Source: Gammaproteobacteria bacterium (lineage in GTDB: Bacteria > Pseudomonadota > Gammaproteobacteria > Enterobacterales > Kangiellaceae). From it: 61,642 nt of DNA. The notes under the pieces are model-generated. The model worked only from the letters and a program-made list of their open reading frames with translations. It was not told the origin of the DNA and did not search any database. Location of the stretch: positions 1-61,642 of the forward strand of contig JABXIW010000135.1 of NCBI GenBank assembly GCA_013372875.1. The letters run 5' to 3'. The translations under genes and the position numbers were made by a program. Shown here in pieces: positions 9,644-18,920 of the stretch (position 1 is its first letter; each line of letters starts with the position of its first letter).

Positions 9644-10222
9644 ATGACACTTTTATCTAAAAACCTAGCCATTATGGCGTTGCTTCTATCCGTTGCCGCC
9701 TGCACTTCGAACAAAGTCAACCCTTCACTTTCAACGCAGACCCAATTTTATCAAAACTTGATGCAACTTTGCGGCAAAACCTTTGTTGGCGAAACCATCT
9801 ATCCCGAAGACCCAAGTCATGATTTTGCAGGAAAAAAGCTCGTTGCCCATTTCAAAAGCTGCAGCCCACAAGAAATTCGCATTCCTTTCACCGTCGGCGA
9901 AGATAAGTCACGCACATGGATAATTTCCAATACCAATAAAGGCTTATTGCTAAAACACGATCATCGCCATAAAGACGGCACGCCCGACGAAATCACCATG
10001 TATGGTGGTTATGCAGGCAAATATAAAGAATCCAATGGCTCAGAGCTTTCGCAGCACTTTTTAGCCGATGAGCATACGGCTACGCTTATTCCCGCAGCAG
10101 CCTCTAACGTTTGGACGCTTGCTTATGATCCGCAAAAAGAGCAACTGACCTACTACTTAGAACGCCATCAAAAACCGCGTTATAAAGCCATTTTGCAGCT
10201 GATTCCTATCCCGAAAAAGTAA
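9644..10222 (+). CDS. Putative lipoprotein of unknown function
   Basis: A 192-residue protein with a hydrophobic leader and lipobox LSVAAC (lipidated Cys about 20), so it is probably exported, cut by LspA and anchored in the outer membrane. The mature part starts TSNKVNPSLSTQT and contains two cysteines (QLCGKTF, FKSCSP) that could pair. A His-rich stretch LLLKHDHRHKDGTPDEITMYGGY is followed by a mostly strand-like region to PIPKK. I recognise it only as a member of a loosely conserved secreted family and assign no function. It is 2 bases behind the crotonase gene and likely co-transcribed. Confidence 0.8.
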   Translation: MTLLSKNLAIMALLLSVAACTSNKVNPSLSTQTQFYQNLMQLCGKTFVGETIYPEDPSHDFAGKKLVAHFKSCSPQEIRIPFTVGEDKSRTWIISNTNKGLLLKHDHRHKDGTPDEITMYGGYAGKYKESNGSELSQHFLADEHTATLIPAAASNVWTLAYDPQKEQLTYYLERHQKPRYKAILQLIPIPKK

Positions 10223-10438
10223 ACAAAACCTAAGTCGCGTACGCTAAGTATTTGATCTTAAAATCACTCCTAAAAATAGTGTTAATTTTTTTGACACATA
10301 TTTATACAATTAAATCAAAAACTTAGCTAAATCAATGGCTTCTATTAGTCTGAGCTACAAGATTAATCTATTGTAATCCTGTAGTTTTGTGATAGAGTTG
10401 TCATAGTGCGATAGAGCCAGTTATCAAATAGGTTAATT

Positions 10439-11689
10439 GTGTTAGTAAAAACCAAAATTTCAGTCCTTGCCTTAGAAGTTGGCATGAGCGTGGTCGAATT
10501 GGATCGCCCATGGACTGATCTGCCTTTTGCTTTGCAAGGGTTAACCATTAAAGATGACTTCGAAATCCAAATCCTGCAGAAGTACTGTAAATACGTCTTT
10601 ATTGAACACGATTACAGCGGCTCATTAGCTTTAAATAAGGATCAAGCCTTACCAGAATTTAAGCCATCTTTGGACGGCAAAAAGGCTTTCACTCGAAAAA
10701 TACGCGGTTTACAGCCAAAAACCGAATTGGACAATGAGTTAGCAAGAGCTCATAGCGTTTATTTCCAAGCCAGACGCCATATGGAACACATTTTCAATAT
10801 GGCGAAGAATCATCGCAAAATTGATGTTAAAGAAACTCAGTCTATTGTGACCAAATGCATTACCAGCATCGTTTCTAATGCTAATGCCCTCTTCTGGTTA
10901 ACCCGAATTCAAGATAGCTCTGCAATCGAAGCCAACCATAGCTTACGCGTTGCCGTGCTATCGATCGCTTTAGGCCATTATGTTGGCTTAAACCGCCAAG
11001 AATTAGAGCAGCTAGGGATTGCGGCTCTATTACACGATATTGGTAAAACACGTATTCCTGATGAAATTCTAACCAAGCGTGCTCGCTTTACTGAAGCTGA
11101 GAAACGCGTAATGGAGCGCCATACTGCTTTAGGTTATGAATTACTGCACGCTGATACTAGTTTAGAGCCTATCATCAAAGAAGTGGCGCTGAATCACCAC
11201 CAAAGACCTGATGGTCAAGGTTATCCAGCTAAGCAGCGTAATCATCCTTTATCGTTATTTACTCGCATCGTTTCGATTGTGGATTCTTATGACGATATGA
11301 CCCATGAGATTTCGCACTTAAAGTCGCGTTCTCCACGTTTAGCGTTAAAAGAAATCTACGAAAAAGCAGGAAAACAGTTCGATCCCAATCTTGCCAAAGC
11401 CTTTATTAAGATGGTCGGCATTTATCCTGCGGGATCTATGGTCAAAATGACCAATGGTGAAGTTGCAATGGTGGTCTCTACCGACACTGAGTCGAAATTG
11501 TCACCAAAAGTAGAATTGATTTATAACCAGTATGGCAAAATGCGCTCACCCTTGATTGTTGATTTACAAGAAGGCGCTAAAGATCAGGCCGGCCAGCCCT
11601 ATAAAATCGCAGGTTCATTGCCAGACGGTAGCCTTGGCATGGATATGAAGCGATATATTGCCGATAGACTTAATATTTCTGCGTTCTAA
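10439..11689 (+). CDS. HD-GYP domain protein, probable cyclic-di-GMP phosphodiesterase with N-terminal DUF3391
   Basis: The 416-residue product has an N-terminal DUF3391-like segment (about 1-130: VGMSVVELDRPWTDLPFALQG) and a HD-GYP domain. HD-GYP landmarks are LLHDIGKTRIPDEIL (about 197-210) and HHQRPDGQGYP (about 253-263), the variant of HHExxDGxGYP. Such enzymes hydrolyse cyclic-di-GMP to GMP in the cytoplasm and often control pili or biofilm. No membrane segment is seen. The start is GTG at 10439, placed by the VKTKISVLALEVGM sequence; AGG at 10430-10432 may serve as ribosome site. The opposing GGDEF gene at 28445 is the synthesising counterpart in this window. Confidence 0.93.
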   Translation: MLVKTKISVLALEVGMSVVELDRPWTDLPFALQGLTIKDDFEIQILQKYCKYVFIEHDYSGSLALNKDQALPEFKPSLDGKKAFTRKIRGLQPKTELDNELARAHSVYFQARRHMEHIFNMAKNHRKIDVKETQSIVTKCITSIVSNANALFWLTRIQDSSAIEANHSLRVAVLSIALGHYVGLNRQELEQLGIAALLHDIGKTRIPDEILTKRARFTEAEKRVMERHTALGYELLHADTSLEPIIKEVALNHHQRPDGQGYPAKQRNHPLSLFTRIVSIVDSYDDMTHEISHLKSRSPRLALKEIYEKAGKQFDPNLAKAFIKMVGIYPAGSMVKMTNGEVAMVVSTDTESKLSPKVELIYNQYGKMRSPLIVDLQEGAKDQAGQPYKIAGSLPDGSLGMDMKRYIADRLNISAF

Positions 11690-11709
11690 AGCTCCTGGTC
11701 ACTAAAATA

Positions 11710-13068
11710 TTAGTAACCATCCCCAAATAAAACACCCTGCACTCCACGAACCGTCCAATCACCCGTACCACCCGCCGCTAATGGCATTTGTGGATATTTA
11801 CGCTGACCGTCTGGAGTTTCATCATTATTCAGAATGTAAGCCATCTGACCAATCAAACGGCTCGCTCGAACTTGAGTTTTCCATGAGCGGTAGCCATTGG
11901 GCCAATCTAAACTGTATTGACGCGGGCGAGTACCGCCCCAGCCTGGGATGGTACCAATTCCTTCAAAACGATCCGCCAATTCGGTAACCCCTGCTTCTGC
12001 CAGTAAAAAATCCAAACGTGAAATTACACTGGCAGCGATGCGGCTGTTCCAGGTTGCCATTGGCAAGCGACCTACTTGATCATTTAAATAGTCAGTACAA
12101 ACTGCAGCTAAATAAGACCAACCAGAATTCATCTTGGCGTTAGCCTCTTCATCACCATGCACAGCAGCTTCAATCACCGCTTGGACGTTCTCTAAGGTCA
12201 CGTCTTTTTGCGGCGTTCCACTAACCTGAAATAGCTCATTCGCGGTTTTTACCGCCATATCGCGCCATTCTTGGTCCCATGAACCGCCTTTATCCAAGGT
12301 TTTGGCCAATTCATTAGCACGGTAGTAAAGCGGATTTAAAGTAGCATGATGCAACGCATAACCGATCCGCGGCTTGGGCCAAAAGAAGGCCAATAATCGA
12401 TTATCCCAGCCCGAAACCGTATCGCCCGCAGGCTCTTTAAGATAGTAAGCCTGAAATGGCGCATCTTGGATCCAGTCCACCAAAGCGCGTACAAACACAA
12501 TATCATCGGCGTCCTTTTCAGGAATATAAGGCGGATAAGTATCTTGCCCAATCAACTCGATTCCTTGATCATCGAGCACCACCGGATCTTTTGAACGAAC
12601 CTCAATATCCGCTTGCACTCGCGACTCGGCGTAAGCCATATAATCGTCCTGCTCGGCAAAACTCATGGCATTCCAGATCTGCAAAGCACTCGCAGACAAG
12701 TTAGCGGCCATCTGCTCATGACCATCCTCATCACTCCAACTGCTGATCTCAAATAACACCTTATAATCACGTAAAAAAACGTCATCCACTTGGCAATCAT
12801 TGCGGTAAGACCAAGGCACCATCATGCGACACAAGACTTCCAAACTGAAACGTTTGTCCTCGCGGATCAGATCGCTTAGCGAGTCATTGCTAGCGCCAAT
12901 TGGCATCTTGCCAATTTTCCAGTCTTGCAAAGCACCGCTGGTCTGTTTAGGACCAAAGCGCTTAAACCACACTTTCCAAGCGGCCAAAAACAGTGCTTTA
13001 TTGATGGCAAAACCATCCGCACGCATAAATCGCATCAAAGAGTCAGTCGCAGGATTATTCGAAGTCAT
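11710..13068 (-). CDS. Hypothetical protein of 452 residues, family not recognised
   Basis: No signal peptide and no hydrophobic membrane segments, so probably cytoplasmic. The protein is rich in Trp and acidic residues. Notable stretches are WKVWFKRFGPKQTSGALQDW (about 32-51), LLAFFWPKPRIGYALHH, and a C-terminal block with ATWNSRIAASVISRLDFLLA and GWGGTRPRQYSLDWPNGYRS. The last block looks like the most conserved region of a family I cannot name. It is convergent with the HD-GYP gene (20 bases between stops) and divergent from mfd (191 bases). It appears intact and its codon use resembles its neighbours. Confidence 0.75.
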   Translation of the reverse strand: MTSNNPATDSLMRFMRADGFAINKALFLAAWKVWFKRFGPKQTSGALQDWKIGKMPIGASNDSLSDLIREDKRFSLEVLCRMMVPWSYRNDCQVDDVFLRDYKVLFEISSWSDEDGHEQMAANLSASALQIWNAMSFAEQDDYMAYAESRVQADIEVRSKDPVVLDDQGIELIGQDTYPPYIPEKDADDIVFVRALVDWIQDAPFQAYYLKEPAGDTVSGWDNRLLAFFWPKPRIGYALHHATLNPLYYRANELAKTLDKGGSWDQEWRDMAVKTANELFQVSGTPQKDVTLENVQAVIEAAVHGDEEANAKMNSGWSYLAAVCTDYLNDQVGRLPMATWNSRIAASVISRLDFLLAEAGVTELADRFEGIGTIPGWGGTRPRQYSLDWPNGYRSWKTQVRASRLIGQMAYILNNDETPDGQRKYPQMPLAAGGTGDWTVRGVQGVLFGDGY

Positions 13069-13140
13069 TGGCTAGCTGTACAATTCTTATTCTAGGTGTC
13101 TTAACCATAGCGGGAAAGCCGCCTTTGTGCAAACAAACTG

Positions 13141-13203
13141 ATAGCTTGGAATGGTCATTTTCTGTTGCAATTCAACCTATTATGTCCATTCCATCTAAGC
13201 TAT
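13141..13203. promoter_or_regulatory. Imperfect inverted repeat and -10 element upstream of mfd
   Basis: Left arm ATAGCTTGGAATGG (13141-13154) pairs with CCATTCCA-tct-AAGCTAT (13186-13203), a 14-bp dyad with a 3-base bulge and a 31-base centre. The right arm runs into TATAAT at 13201-13206, a plausible -10 for mfd about 50 bases before its ATG. No good -35 is present at 16-18 bases, so use of this -10 would fit an activated or weak promoter. Function is inferred from position only. Confidence 0.4.
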
Positions 13204-13259
13204 AATTTTGCCCCTTTAAGCGCTTAAAACTATTAATCGCGAGAATTTTACTCATAGCC

Positions 13260-16200
13260 ATGCTGACTGAACTGCAATTACCCATTCCAGAAATCAAAGC
13301 CAAAAGCCAATATGTCAACTATTGGCGCGGTTTAAGCGGTTCGAGTCGCGCGCTTGCCATTAGTCAGTTAGCTTTGCAGCAGCAAGCGCCGTTGTTGGTG
13401 CTGGTTGAAGATGCACACGATTTATGGCTGCTGGAAAAAGAAATCCAATACTTCTTAAAGAATCAATCTAATCAGATCCCAGTATTGGTATTCCCCGATT
13501 GGGAAACCTTGCCATACGACAATTTCTCGCCGCATCAGGATATCGTTTCACAGCGTCTTTTGAGCCTCTATCAGTTGCCTAGACTGAAACAAGGCATTGT
13601 GCTGATTTCAGTCAATAGCTTGTTATTAAAGGTTGCGCCGAAAGACTATATCGAACAAAACAGCTTGATGTTACACGCTGGACAAGCGCTGGATATGCAC
13701 GAAGTGCGCGCCTTGTTCGAGCAAAATGGCTATCAAAACGTCAACCAAGTATTTGCTCATGGCGAGTTTGCGGTACGCGGCTCGATTCTCGACCTTTACC
13801 CAATGGGCTCGGAACGCCCTTTGCGCATTGACTTTTTCGATGATGAAATCGACTCAATTCGTTACTTTGATCCCGAATCGCAGCTCTCTGATGACAGGCT
13901 AACAAAATTTGAGCTTTTGCCAGCCAAAGAATTCCCGACCGATGACAATGCCATCGCCCAATTCAGGCAAAGTTTCCGCGCAGAATTTGATGTGGACTTA
14001 CAAAAAGTCTGGCTTTATCAAGAAGTCTCCAATGGCGCTACTCCAGCGGGTATAGAATATTATTTACCATTATTTTTCAATGAGTTAAATACACTTTTTG
14101 ATTATTTACCTGAAAACACGATTTACCTCAGCTTGAGTGATTTTGGCGCCAATTTAAGCAATTTTTGGCACGAAGTCAGCGAGCGTTATGAGCAAAGACG
14201 GCACGATGTTGAGCGCCCTATTTTAGCGCCTGAAAAACTATACCTTTCGATTGAAGAGTTAAACCAAAAGCTCAAGCAACAGCTGCGTGTTCATCTTGAA
14301 CCCACTCAGGTCGACAGCGATTTTGTTGCAGCGCCAATCCCCAATTTAAGCATTGAACATAAAGCTGATGATCCTTTAAAAGCCCTGCGCAATTTTATTT
14401 CTCATTGGCAAGGCAAGCTGTTTATCGCCAGTGAATCAGCAGGTCGGCGTGAAGCGCTCAAAGACTTGTTAGCTAGACATGAGATTAAAACCATTACCAT
14501 CAATGCACTTGCTGATCTGGCACAACAAGCAGATCAAGGCATTTGCATTGGTATAGCGCCGTTAAATCAGGGCTTTGCTTATCAAAACGTAGCGGTTATT
14601 ACCGAAAACGAGCTGTTTGGCGAGCAGGTGCTGCAAAAAAGACGTCGCGATGCCAAAGCTAGCCCGCAAGCCGAAGATGTTATTCGCAATCTCGCCGAGC
14701 TCAAAGAAGGCGATCCTGTGGTGCATTACGAGCAAGGCATTGGCCGTTATCGCGGTATGGTTAAACTGCAATCGGGCGATATCGAGGCGGAATATTTGAT
14801 GCTCGAATATTCTGGCGGCGATAAATTTTACTTACCAGTGCAGTCATTACACTTGATTAGCCGCTATTCGGGCTCTAACCCCGAGTTAGCACCCTGGCAT
14901 AAGCTCGGCACTGACACTTGGGATAAAGCCAAGAAAAAAGCCGCCGACAAAGCGCGCGATGTAGCAGCAGAACTTTTAGATATTTACGCCAGACGCGCTG
15001 CCAAAGAAGGCATTACCTATGCTTTAGATGAAGCAGATTACCATCGATTTGCCGCCGAATTTAGGTTTGAGGAAACTGTCGACCAAAGCACCAGCATTAA
15101 CTCCATTATTCGTGATATGACCTCACCACAGCCGATGGATCGCTTGGTTTGTGGAGACGTTGGCTTTGGTAAAACCGAAGTTGCACTACGAGCAGCCTAT
15201 ATTGCCGCGCAAGCAGGCAAACAGGTGGCAGTGCTAGTGCCGACTACCCTCTTGGCTCAGCAGCATTTTGAGACCTTCTCCGATCGTTTTGCCGATTGGC
15301 CAATTAAAGTAGCGCAGCTATCGCGTTTTGCCACCGCCAAAGAAAGCAAACAGACGCTCTCTGGGCTTGCCGCTGGCACGGTGGATATTGTGGTGGGCAC
15401 ACATAAGCTCATTCAGGGCGACATTGAGTTTAAACGTCTTGGACTATTGATCATCGATGAAGAACACCGCTTTGGCGTGCGCCAAAAAGAGCAGCTGAAG
15501 AAATACCGCTCACAAGTGGATATTTTGACACTGACAGCGACGCCAATTCCGCGAACCCTGAATATGTCCATGTCTGGAATGCGCGATCTTTCCATTATCG
15601 CTACCCCGCCTGCTAAGCGCTTATCGGTTAAAACCTTTGTTCGTGAATACAATAAACCGCTGATCCGTGAAGCCATTTTGCGTGAAACTTTGCGTGGTGG
15701 TCAGGTTTATTTCTTGCACAATTCGGTGGAATCCATTGAGCGCGCCGCGAATGAGTTACAAGAATTATTACCCGAAGCGCGGGTGCAATTTGCTCATGGC
15801 CAGATGCGCGAAAGTCAACTTGAGCAAGTAATGCGTGACTTTTACCATCAACGTTTTAACGTTTTAGTTTGTACCACCATTGTCGAAACGGGTATCGATA
15901 ACCCAAATGCCAATACCATGATTATCGAGCGCGCCGATAAGTTTGGTCTTGCCCAATTGCACCAATTGCGTGGCCGCGTTGGTCGTTCACATCATCAGGC
16001 TTATGCCTATTTGCTCACTCCAGCCGAGCGTAAGATCACCAAAGATGCGGAAAAACGTCTTGAAGCCATTTCACAGCTTGAAGACTTAGGCGCTGGCTTT
16101 ACCCTAGCAACGCACGATTTGGAAATTCGCGGTGCAGGTGAATTGCTGGGCGACGAGCAATCAGGGCAAATGCAGGCGGTTGGCTTTAACTTGTATATGG

Positions 16201-16706
16201 ATATGCTGGAATCGGCGGTAAAAGCGCTGAAAGAAGGCAAAGAACCTAGCTTACAACAATCCTTAAAACACAAAACCGAAATCGATTTAGGGGTTGCGGC
16301 GCTAATTCCTGATGATTATGTAGGCGATGTGGCTACACGATTATCGCTTTACAAACGTATCGCTAATGCCAATGAGCAAGCGCAACTCGAAGCCTTACAG
16401 GTTGAGTTTATTGACCGTTTTGGCTTATTGCCTGATGCGCTCAAGAACCTGTTCGATATAAGCCAATTGACGCTGGAAGTGGCCGATCTGGGCATTAATA
16501 AAATCGATTTAGTGCGCTCTGGAGTACGGATTGCTTTTGCCCAAGATACTCAAGTGGATCCAACCAAGTTAATTCGCTTAATTCAAATGAATCCTGCGCT
16601 TTATCGCTTTGAAAATAATGTCATGCTGAAGATTTTGACCGAAGAAGAAGAGCTAGAGCCATTATTGAAAATGATCCGCTTGGTCATCGAAAAAATTTCC
16701 GATTGA
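13260..16706 (+). CDS. mfd: Transcription-repair coupling factor Mfd
   Basis: Mfd removes RNA polymerase stalled at lesions and recruits UvrA. The 1148-residue length is normal. Order: UvrB-like N-terminal domains, the RNA polymerase interaction (CarD-like) domain near 480-545 (LKEGDPVVHYEQGIGRYRG), then the superfamily 2 helicase/RecG-like motor. The motor shows Walker A GDVGFGKTEVALRA (about 630-643), the DEEH box IIDEEHRFGVRQ (about 730), motif III TLTATPIPRTL, and motif VI QLRGRVGRSHHQAYAYLL. The C-terminal TRCF domain (DLGVAALIPDDYVGDVATRL) is complete. The csiV gene follows, the common arrangement. Confidence 0.98.
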   Translation: MLTELQLPIPEIKAKSQYVNYWRGLSGSSRALAISQLALQQQAPLLVLVEDAHDLWLLEKEIQYFLKNQSNQIPVLVFPDWETLPYDNFSPHQDIVSQRLLSLYQLPRLKQGIVLISVNSLLLKVAPKDYIEQNSLMLHAGQALDMHEVRALFEQNGYQNVNQVFAHGEFAVRGSILDLYPMGSERPLRIDFFDDEIDSIRYFDPESQLSDDRLTKFELLPAKEFPTDDNAIAQFRQSFRAEFDVDLQKVWLYQEVSNGATPAGIEYYLPLFFNELNTLFDYLPENTIYLSLSDFGANLSNFWHEVSERYEQRRHDVERPILAPEKLYLSIEELNQKLKQQLRVHLEPTQVDSDFVAAPIPNLSIEHKADDPLKALRNFISHWQGKLFIASESAGRREALKDLLARHEIKTITINALADLAQQADQGICIGIAPLNQGFAYQNVAVITENELFGEQVLQKRRRDAKASPQAEDVIRNLAELKEGDPVVHYEQGIGRYRGMVKLQSGDIEAEYLMLEYSGGDKFYLPVQSLHLISRYSGSNPELAPWHKLGTDTWDKAKKKAADKARDVAAELLDIYARRAAKEGITYALDEADYHRFAAEFRFEETVDQSTSINSIIRDMTSPQPMDRLVCGDVGFGKTEVALRAAYIAAQAGKQVAVLVPTTLLAQQHFETFSDRFADWPIKVAQLSRFATAKESKQTLSGLAAGTVDIVVGTHKLIQGDIEFKRLGLLIIDEEHRFGVRQKEQLKKYRSQVDILTLTATPIPRTLNMSMSGMRDLSIIATPPAKRLSVKTFVREYNKPLIREAILRETLRGGQVYFLHNSVESIERAANELQELLPEARVQFAHGQMRESQLEQVMRDFYHQRFNVLVCTTIVETGIDNPNANTMIIERADKFGLAQLHQLRGRVGRSHHQAYAYLLTPAERKITKDAEKRLEAISQLEDLGAGFTLATHDLEIRGAGELLGDEQSGQMQAVGFNLYMDMLESAVKALKEGKEPSLQQSLKHKTEIDLGVAALIPDDYVGDVATRLSLYKRIANANEQAQLEALQVEFIDRFGLLPDALKNLFDISQLTLEVADLGINKIDLVRSGVRIAFAQDTQVDPTKLIRLIQMNPALYRFENNVMLKILTEEEELEPLLKMIRLVIEKISD

Positions 16707-16781
16707 TTTTAAAAATGTCAAGACTACCTATTTTCAGTGGTCATGCTAAACTTTCTGCTCCAAATGGGTACTAATAAGACT

Positions 16782-17483
16782 ATGAAAAGAATAACTTTGT
16801 TAGCTTTGGCTGCGCTTTTGAGCACTTTTGCAGCCTTTCCGATCGCCGCGCAAACCATTTTTGATGTGGAAGTGGTTTTCTTTAAGCGACTCGACGTAAC
16901 GGGACAATTTAATTACCTTGCCAAAGACGAAAACTCAGTTTCTGAGCAGAAATACACTTTAAATAACCCAGTTTCCTTGCCTGCAGATTACAGCACGCTT
17001 GAGCGTGCCGAACGCAAACTGGAAGGCGTTTTTAACCGTTTACGCGCTAGTGCCAATATGCGCCCGCTTGCTCATTTTGCTTGGCGTCAGCCACTCAATG
17101 ATAAGGATGACACCCCTTGGGTATCTTTTGCCGTTAGCGATGAACCCGAACAAAAAGGCTTACTGGATTTTATTGGCAATATTCGCTTTAGCCGCAATCA
17201 AGGCCTATTGGTAGAAGCCTTGATTTCAGGTTTTAAAGCCGCCGATCCAAACATCATCATTGATGAGTCGGACGAGCAAATGCCTGATCAATTGGCAGGC
17301 TACTTTATCCTTGATGAGAACCGTAAAGTTAAAGTTAATAAGCTCAATTATTTTGACCATCCGACCATGGGGATTCTTGTCAGAGTAACGCCTTATCAAG
17401 CCACTTTGGAAGAGCAAGAAGCGTTTGAAGCCGAACAAGCGGTGGTCAAACTCAATAACAAAACTACAAGCAAGGATTCTTAA
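16782..17483 (+). CDS. csiV: CsiV family periplasmic protein
   Basis: A 233-residue protein with a clear signal peptide from the chosen start (MKRITLLALAALLS...IAAQ). The mature part TIFDVEVVFFKRLD... and the W-x-QPL segment (AHFAWRQPLNDKDDTPW) fit the CsiV family, periplasmic proteins described in Vibrio as peptidoglycan-associated activators of LpoA. That gene is also found directly after mfd. In-frame starts at 16737 (GTG) and 16764 (ATG) would add a short extension before the signal peptide and are less likely. Its stop (17481-17483) is immediately followed by the ATG of the next gene, so the two are likely translated together. Confidence 0.85.
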   Translation: MKRITLLALAALLSTFAAFPIAAQTIFDVEVVFFKRLDVTGQFNYLAKDENSVSEQKYTLNNPVSLPADYSTLERAERKLEGVFNRLRASANMRPLAHFAWRQPLNDKDDTPWVSFAVSDEPEQKGLLDFIGNIRFSRNQGLLVEALISGFKAADPNIIIDESDEQMPDQLAGYFILDENRKVKVNKLNYFDHPTMGILVRVTPYQATLEEQEAFEAEQAVVKLNNKTTSKDS

Positions 17484-18623
17484 ATGAGCAATATTATCGT
17501 TTTAGGTGCAGGCATGGTAGGTAGCGTGATGGCACGCGATCTGTCAGAAAAACACGATGTTACCGTTGCTGATATTAACAAAGTAACCTTGAACAGTCTG
17601 AAAAAGCGCCAACAACAATTAAATACTTTAGAGCTGGATAGCACGAATCCCGAGGCCTTAAAAAGCGCCATTGAACCGTTTGATTTAGTAGTTTGCGGCG
17701 TACCAGGTCACCTTGGTTTTGTGACACTGAAAAACATCATTGAAGCTGGCAAAAACGTGGTGGATATTTCCTTTGCGCCCGAAAATTGTTTGGAGCTCGA
17801 TTATCTTGCAAAGAAACATAATGTCACTGCGGTTATCGATTGTGGCGTTGCACCAGGTATGGATAACTTACTGCTGGGCTTTCACAAAACCCGCATGGAA
17901 GTGGAGCTTTTTGAGTGCTTGGTGGGCGGCTTGCCAAAAGAACGTAAGCGTCCTTTTGAATATAAAGCGCCCTTTTCGCCCATTGATGTGATTGAAGAAT
18001 ATACCCGCCCTGCACGCTTTGTGGCGCATGGCCGCATGGTAACACGCGAAGCCTTGAGCGATCGCGAATTGGTTGAATTCGATAAAATTGGAACTTTAGA
18101 AGCCTTTAATACTGATGGTTTACGCAGCCTAATGTTTACCATGAAAGACATTCCGAACATGAAGGAAAAAACTTTACGTTATCCAGGGCACGTGGAATCG
18201 ATTCGAACATTAAGAGCCAGCGGCTTTTTTGATGAAGAACCCATCCAAATTAATGGCTTAGAAATTTCGCCGTTAGAATTTACTTCAAAAGTGTTAATTA
18301 ACGAATGGAAATTAAAGCCAAAAGAAGAAGAGTTTACCGTGATGCGCGTGACCATTCGTGGTCAAGAAGGCGGTAAAGAAAAAGAATACATTTACGAGCT
18401 TTACGACGAATACGACAAAGTCAAACACGAAACATCAATGGCCAGAACTACGGGCTTTACTGCCACCGCCATTGCCCAATTATTATTAAAAGGCAAGTTC
18501 GATAAAGAAGGCGTTTTTGCCCCTGAACATATCGGTGGTCACGCTGATTGTTGCAAAACAGTGATTGACTACTTGGAAGAACGTCGTGTACGTTACCGTT
18601 TAGATGATAATACGCTAAATTAA
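17484..18623 (+). CDS. Saccharopine dehydrogenase-family oxidoreductase, possible lysine 6-dehydrogenase
   Basis: A 379-residue protein with an N-terminal Rossmann motif IIVLGAGMVGSVMARDL (4-20) and the saccharopine dehydrogenase C-terminal fold (DCGVAPGMDNLLLGFH). Lysine 6-dehydrogenases have this size and oxidise lysine with NAD to alpha-aminoadipate semialdehyde; saccharopine dehydrogenase is the alternative. No lysine-ketoglutarate reductase partner is visible, and an ALDH7 enzyme that would use the semialdehyde is encoded 1 kb downstream, favouring the lysine dehydrogenase reading. Start directly abuts the csiV stop. The final region (HADCCKTVIDYLEERRVRYRL) is intact. Substrate is inferred. 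Confidence 0.85.
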   Translation: MSNIIVLGAGMVGSVMARDLSEKHDVTVADINKVTLNSLKKRQQQLNTLELDSTNPEALKSAIEPFDLVVCGVPGHLGFVTLKNIIEAGKNVVDISFAPENCLELDYLAKKHNVTAVIDCGVAPGMDNLLLGFHKTRMEVELFECLVGGLPKERKRPFEYKAPFSPIDVIEEYTRPARFVAHGRMVTREALSDRELVEFDKIGTLEAFNTDGLRSLMFTMKDIPNMKEKTLRYPGHVESIRTLRASGFFDEEPIQINGLEISPLEFTSKVLINEWKLKPKEEEFTVMRVTIRGQEGGKEKEYIYELYDEYDKVKHETSMARTTGFTATAIAQLLLKGKFDKEGVFAPEHIGGHADCCKTVIDYLEERRVRYRLDDNTLN

Positions 18624-18654
18624 CTGTATTAAAACCAAATTAAGAGAATTATAA

Positions 18655-18894
18655 ATGAAACCTTTAGCAGAAGAACAAATCGCAAAAGTAAAAGAGAATT
18701 TTAACTTCTTTGATCGTGACGGCAACGGCGAAATTGACGTCGATGAATTTGAAAAACTACTCCAAGTGCTAAGCCCAGACGCCACCGAAGAACATGCCAA
18801 ACGCGGCTTCGCTATTATCGACGAAAATGATGATGGTCATATCGACTTCGATGAGTTTCTTGAATGGTGGCAAACTTGCTGGTGGGAGTTTTAG
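18655..18894 (+). CDS. Small EF-hand calcium-binding protein
   Basis: 79 residues with two canonical EF-hand loops: Asp20-x-Asp22-x-Asn24-x-Glu26 ending at Glu31 (DRDGNGEIDVDE), and Asp56-x-Asn58-x-Asp60 ending at Glu67 (DENDDGHIDFDE). The pair forms one EF-hand lobe, as in calerythrin-like or calmodulin-half proteins. No signal peptide, so cytoplasmic. It ends WWQTCWWEF, an unusual aromatic tail. A ribosome site (AAGAGAA) precedes the ATG. It lies 31 bases behind the lysine dehydrogenase-like gene and probably shares its transcript. What calcium does here is unknown. Confidence 0.88.
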   Translation: MKPLAEEQIAKVKENFNFFDRDGNGEIDVDEFEKLLQVLSPDATEEHAKRGFAIIDENDDGHIDFDEFLEWWQTCWWEF

Positions 18895-18920
18895 AACGCT
18901 AGCTAGTTCCTATTCCATAT

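Noticed and set aside
10291..10296. Perfect TTGACA upstream of the HD-GYP gene
   Set aside because: No acceptable -10 lies 16-18 bases away; the region is A/T-rich, so the match may be chance.
11697..11717. Imperfect palindrome between convergent HD-GYP and 452-residue genes as a terminator
   Set aside because: A/T-rich, short stems with mismatches and no T-run.
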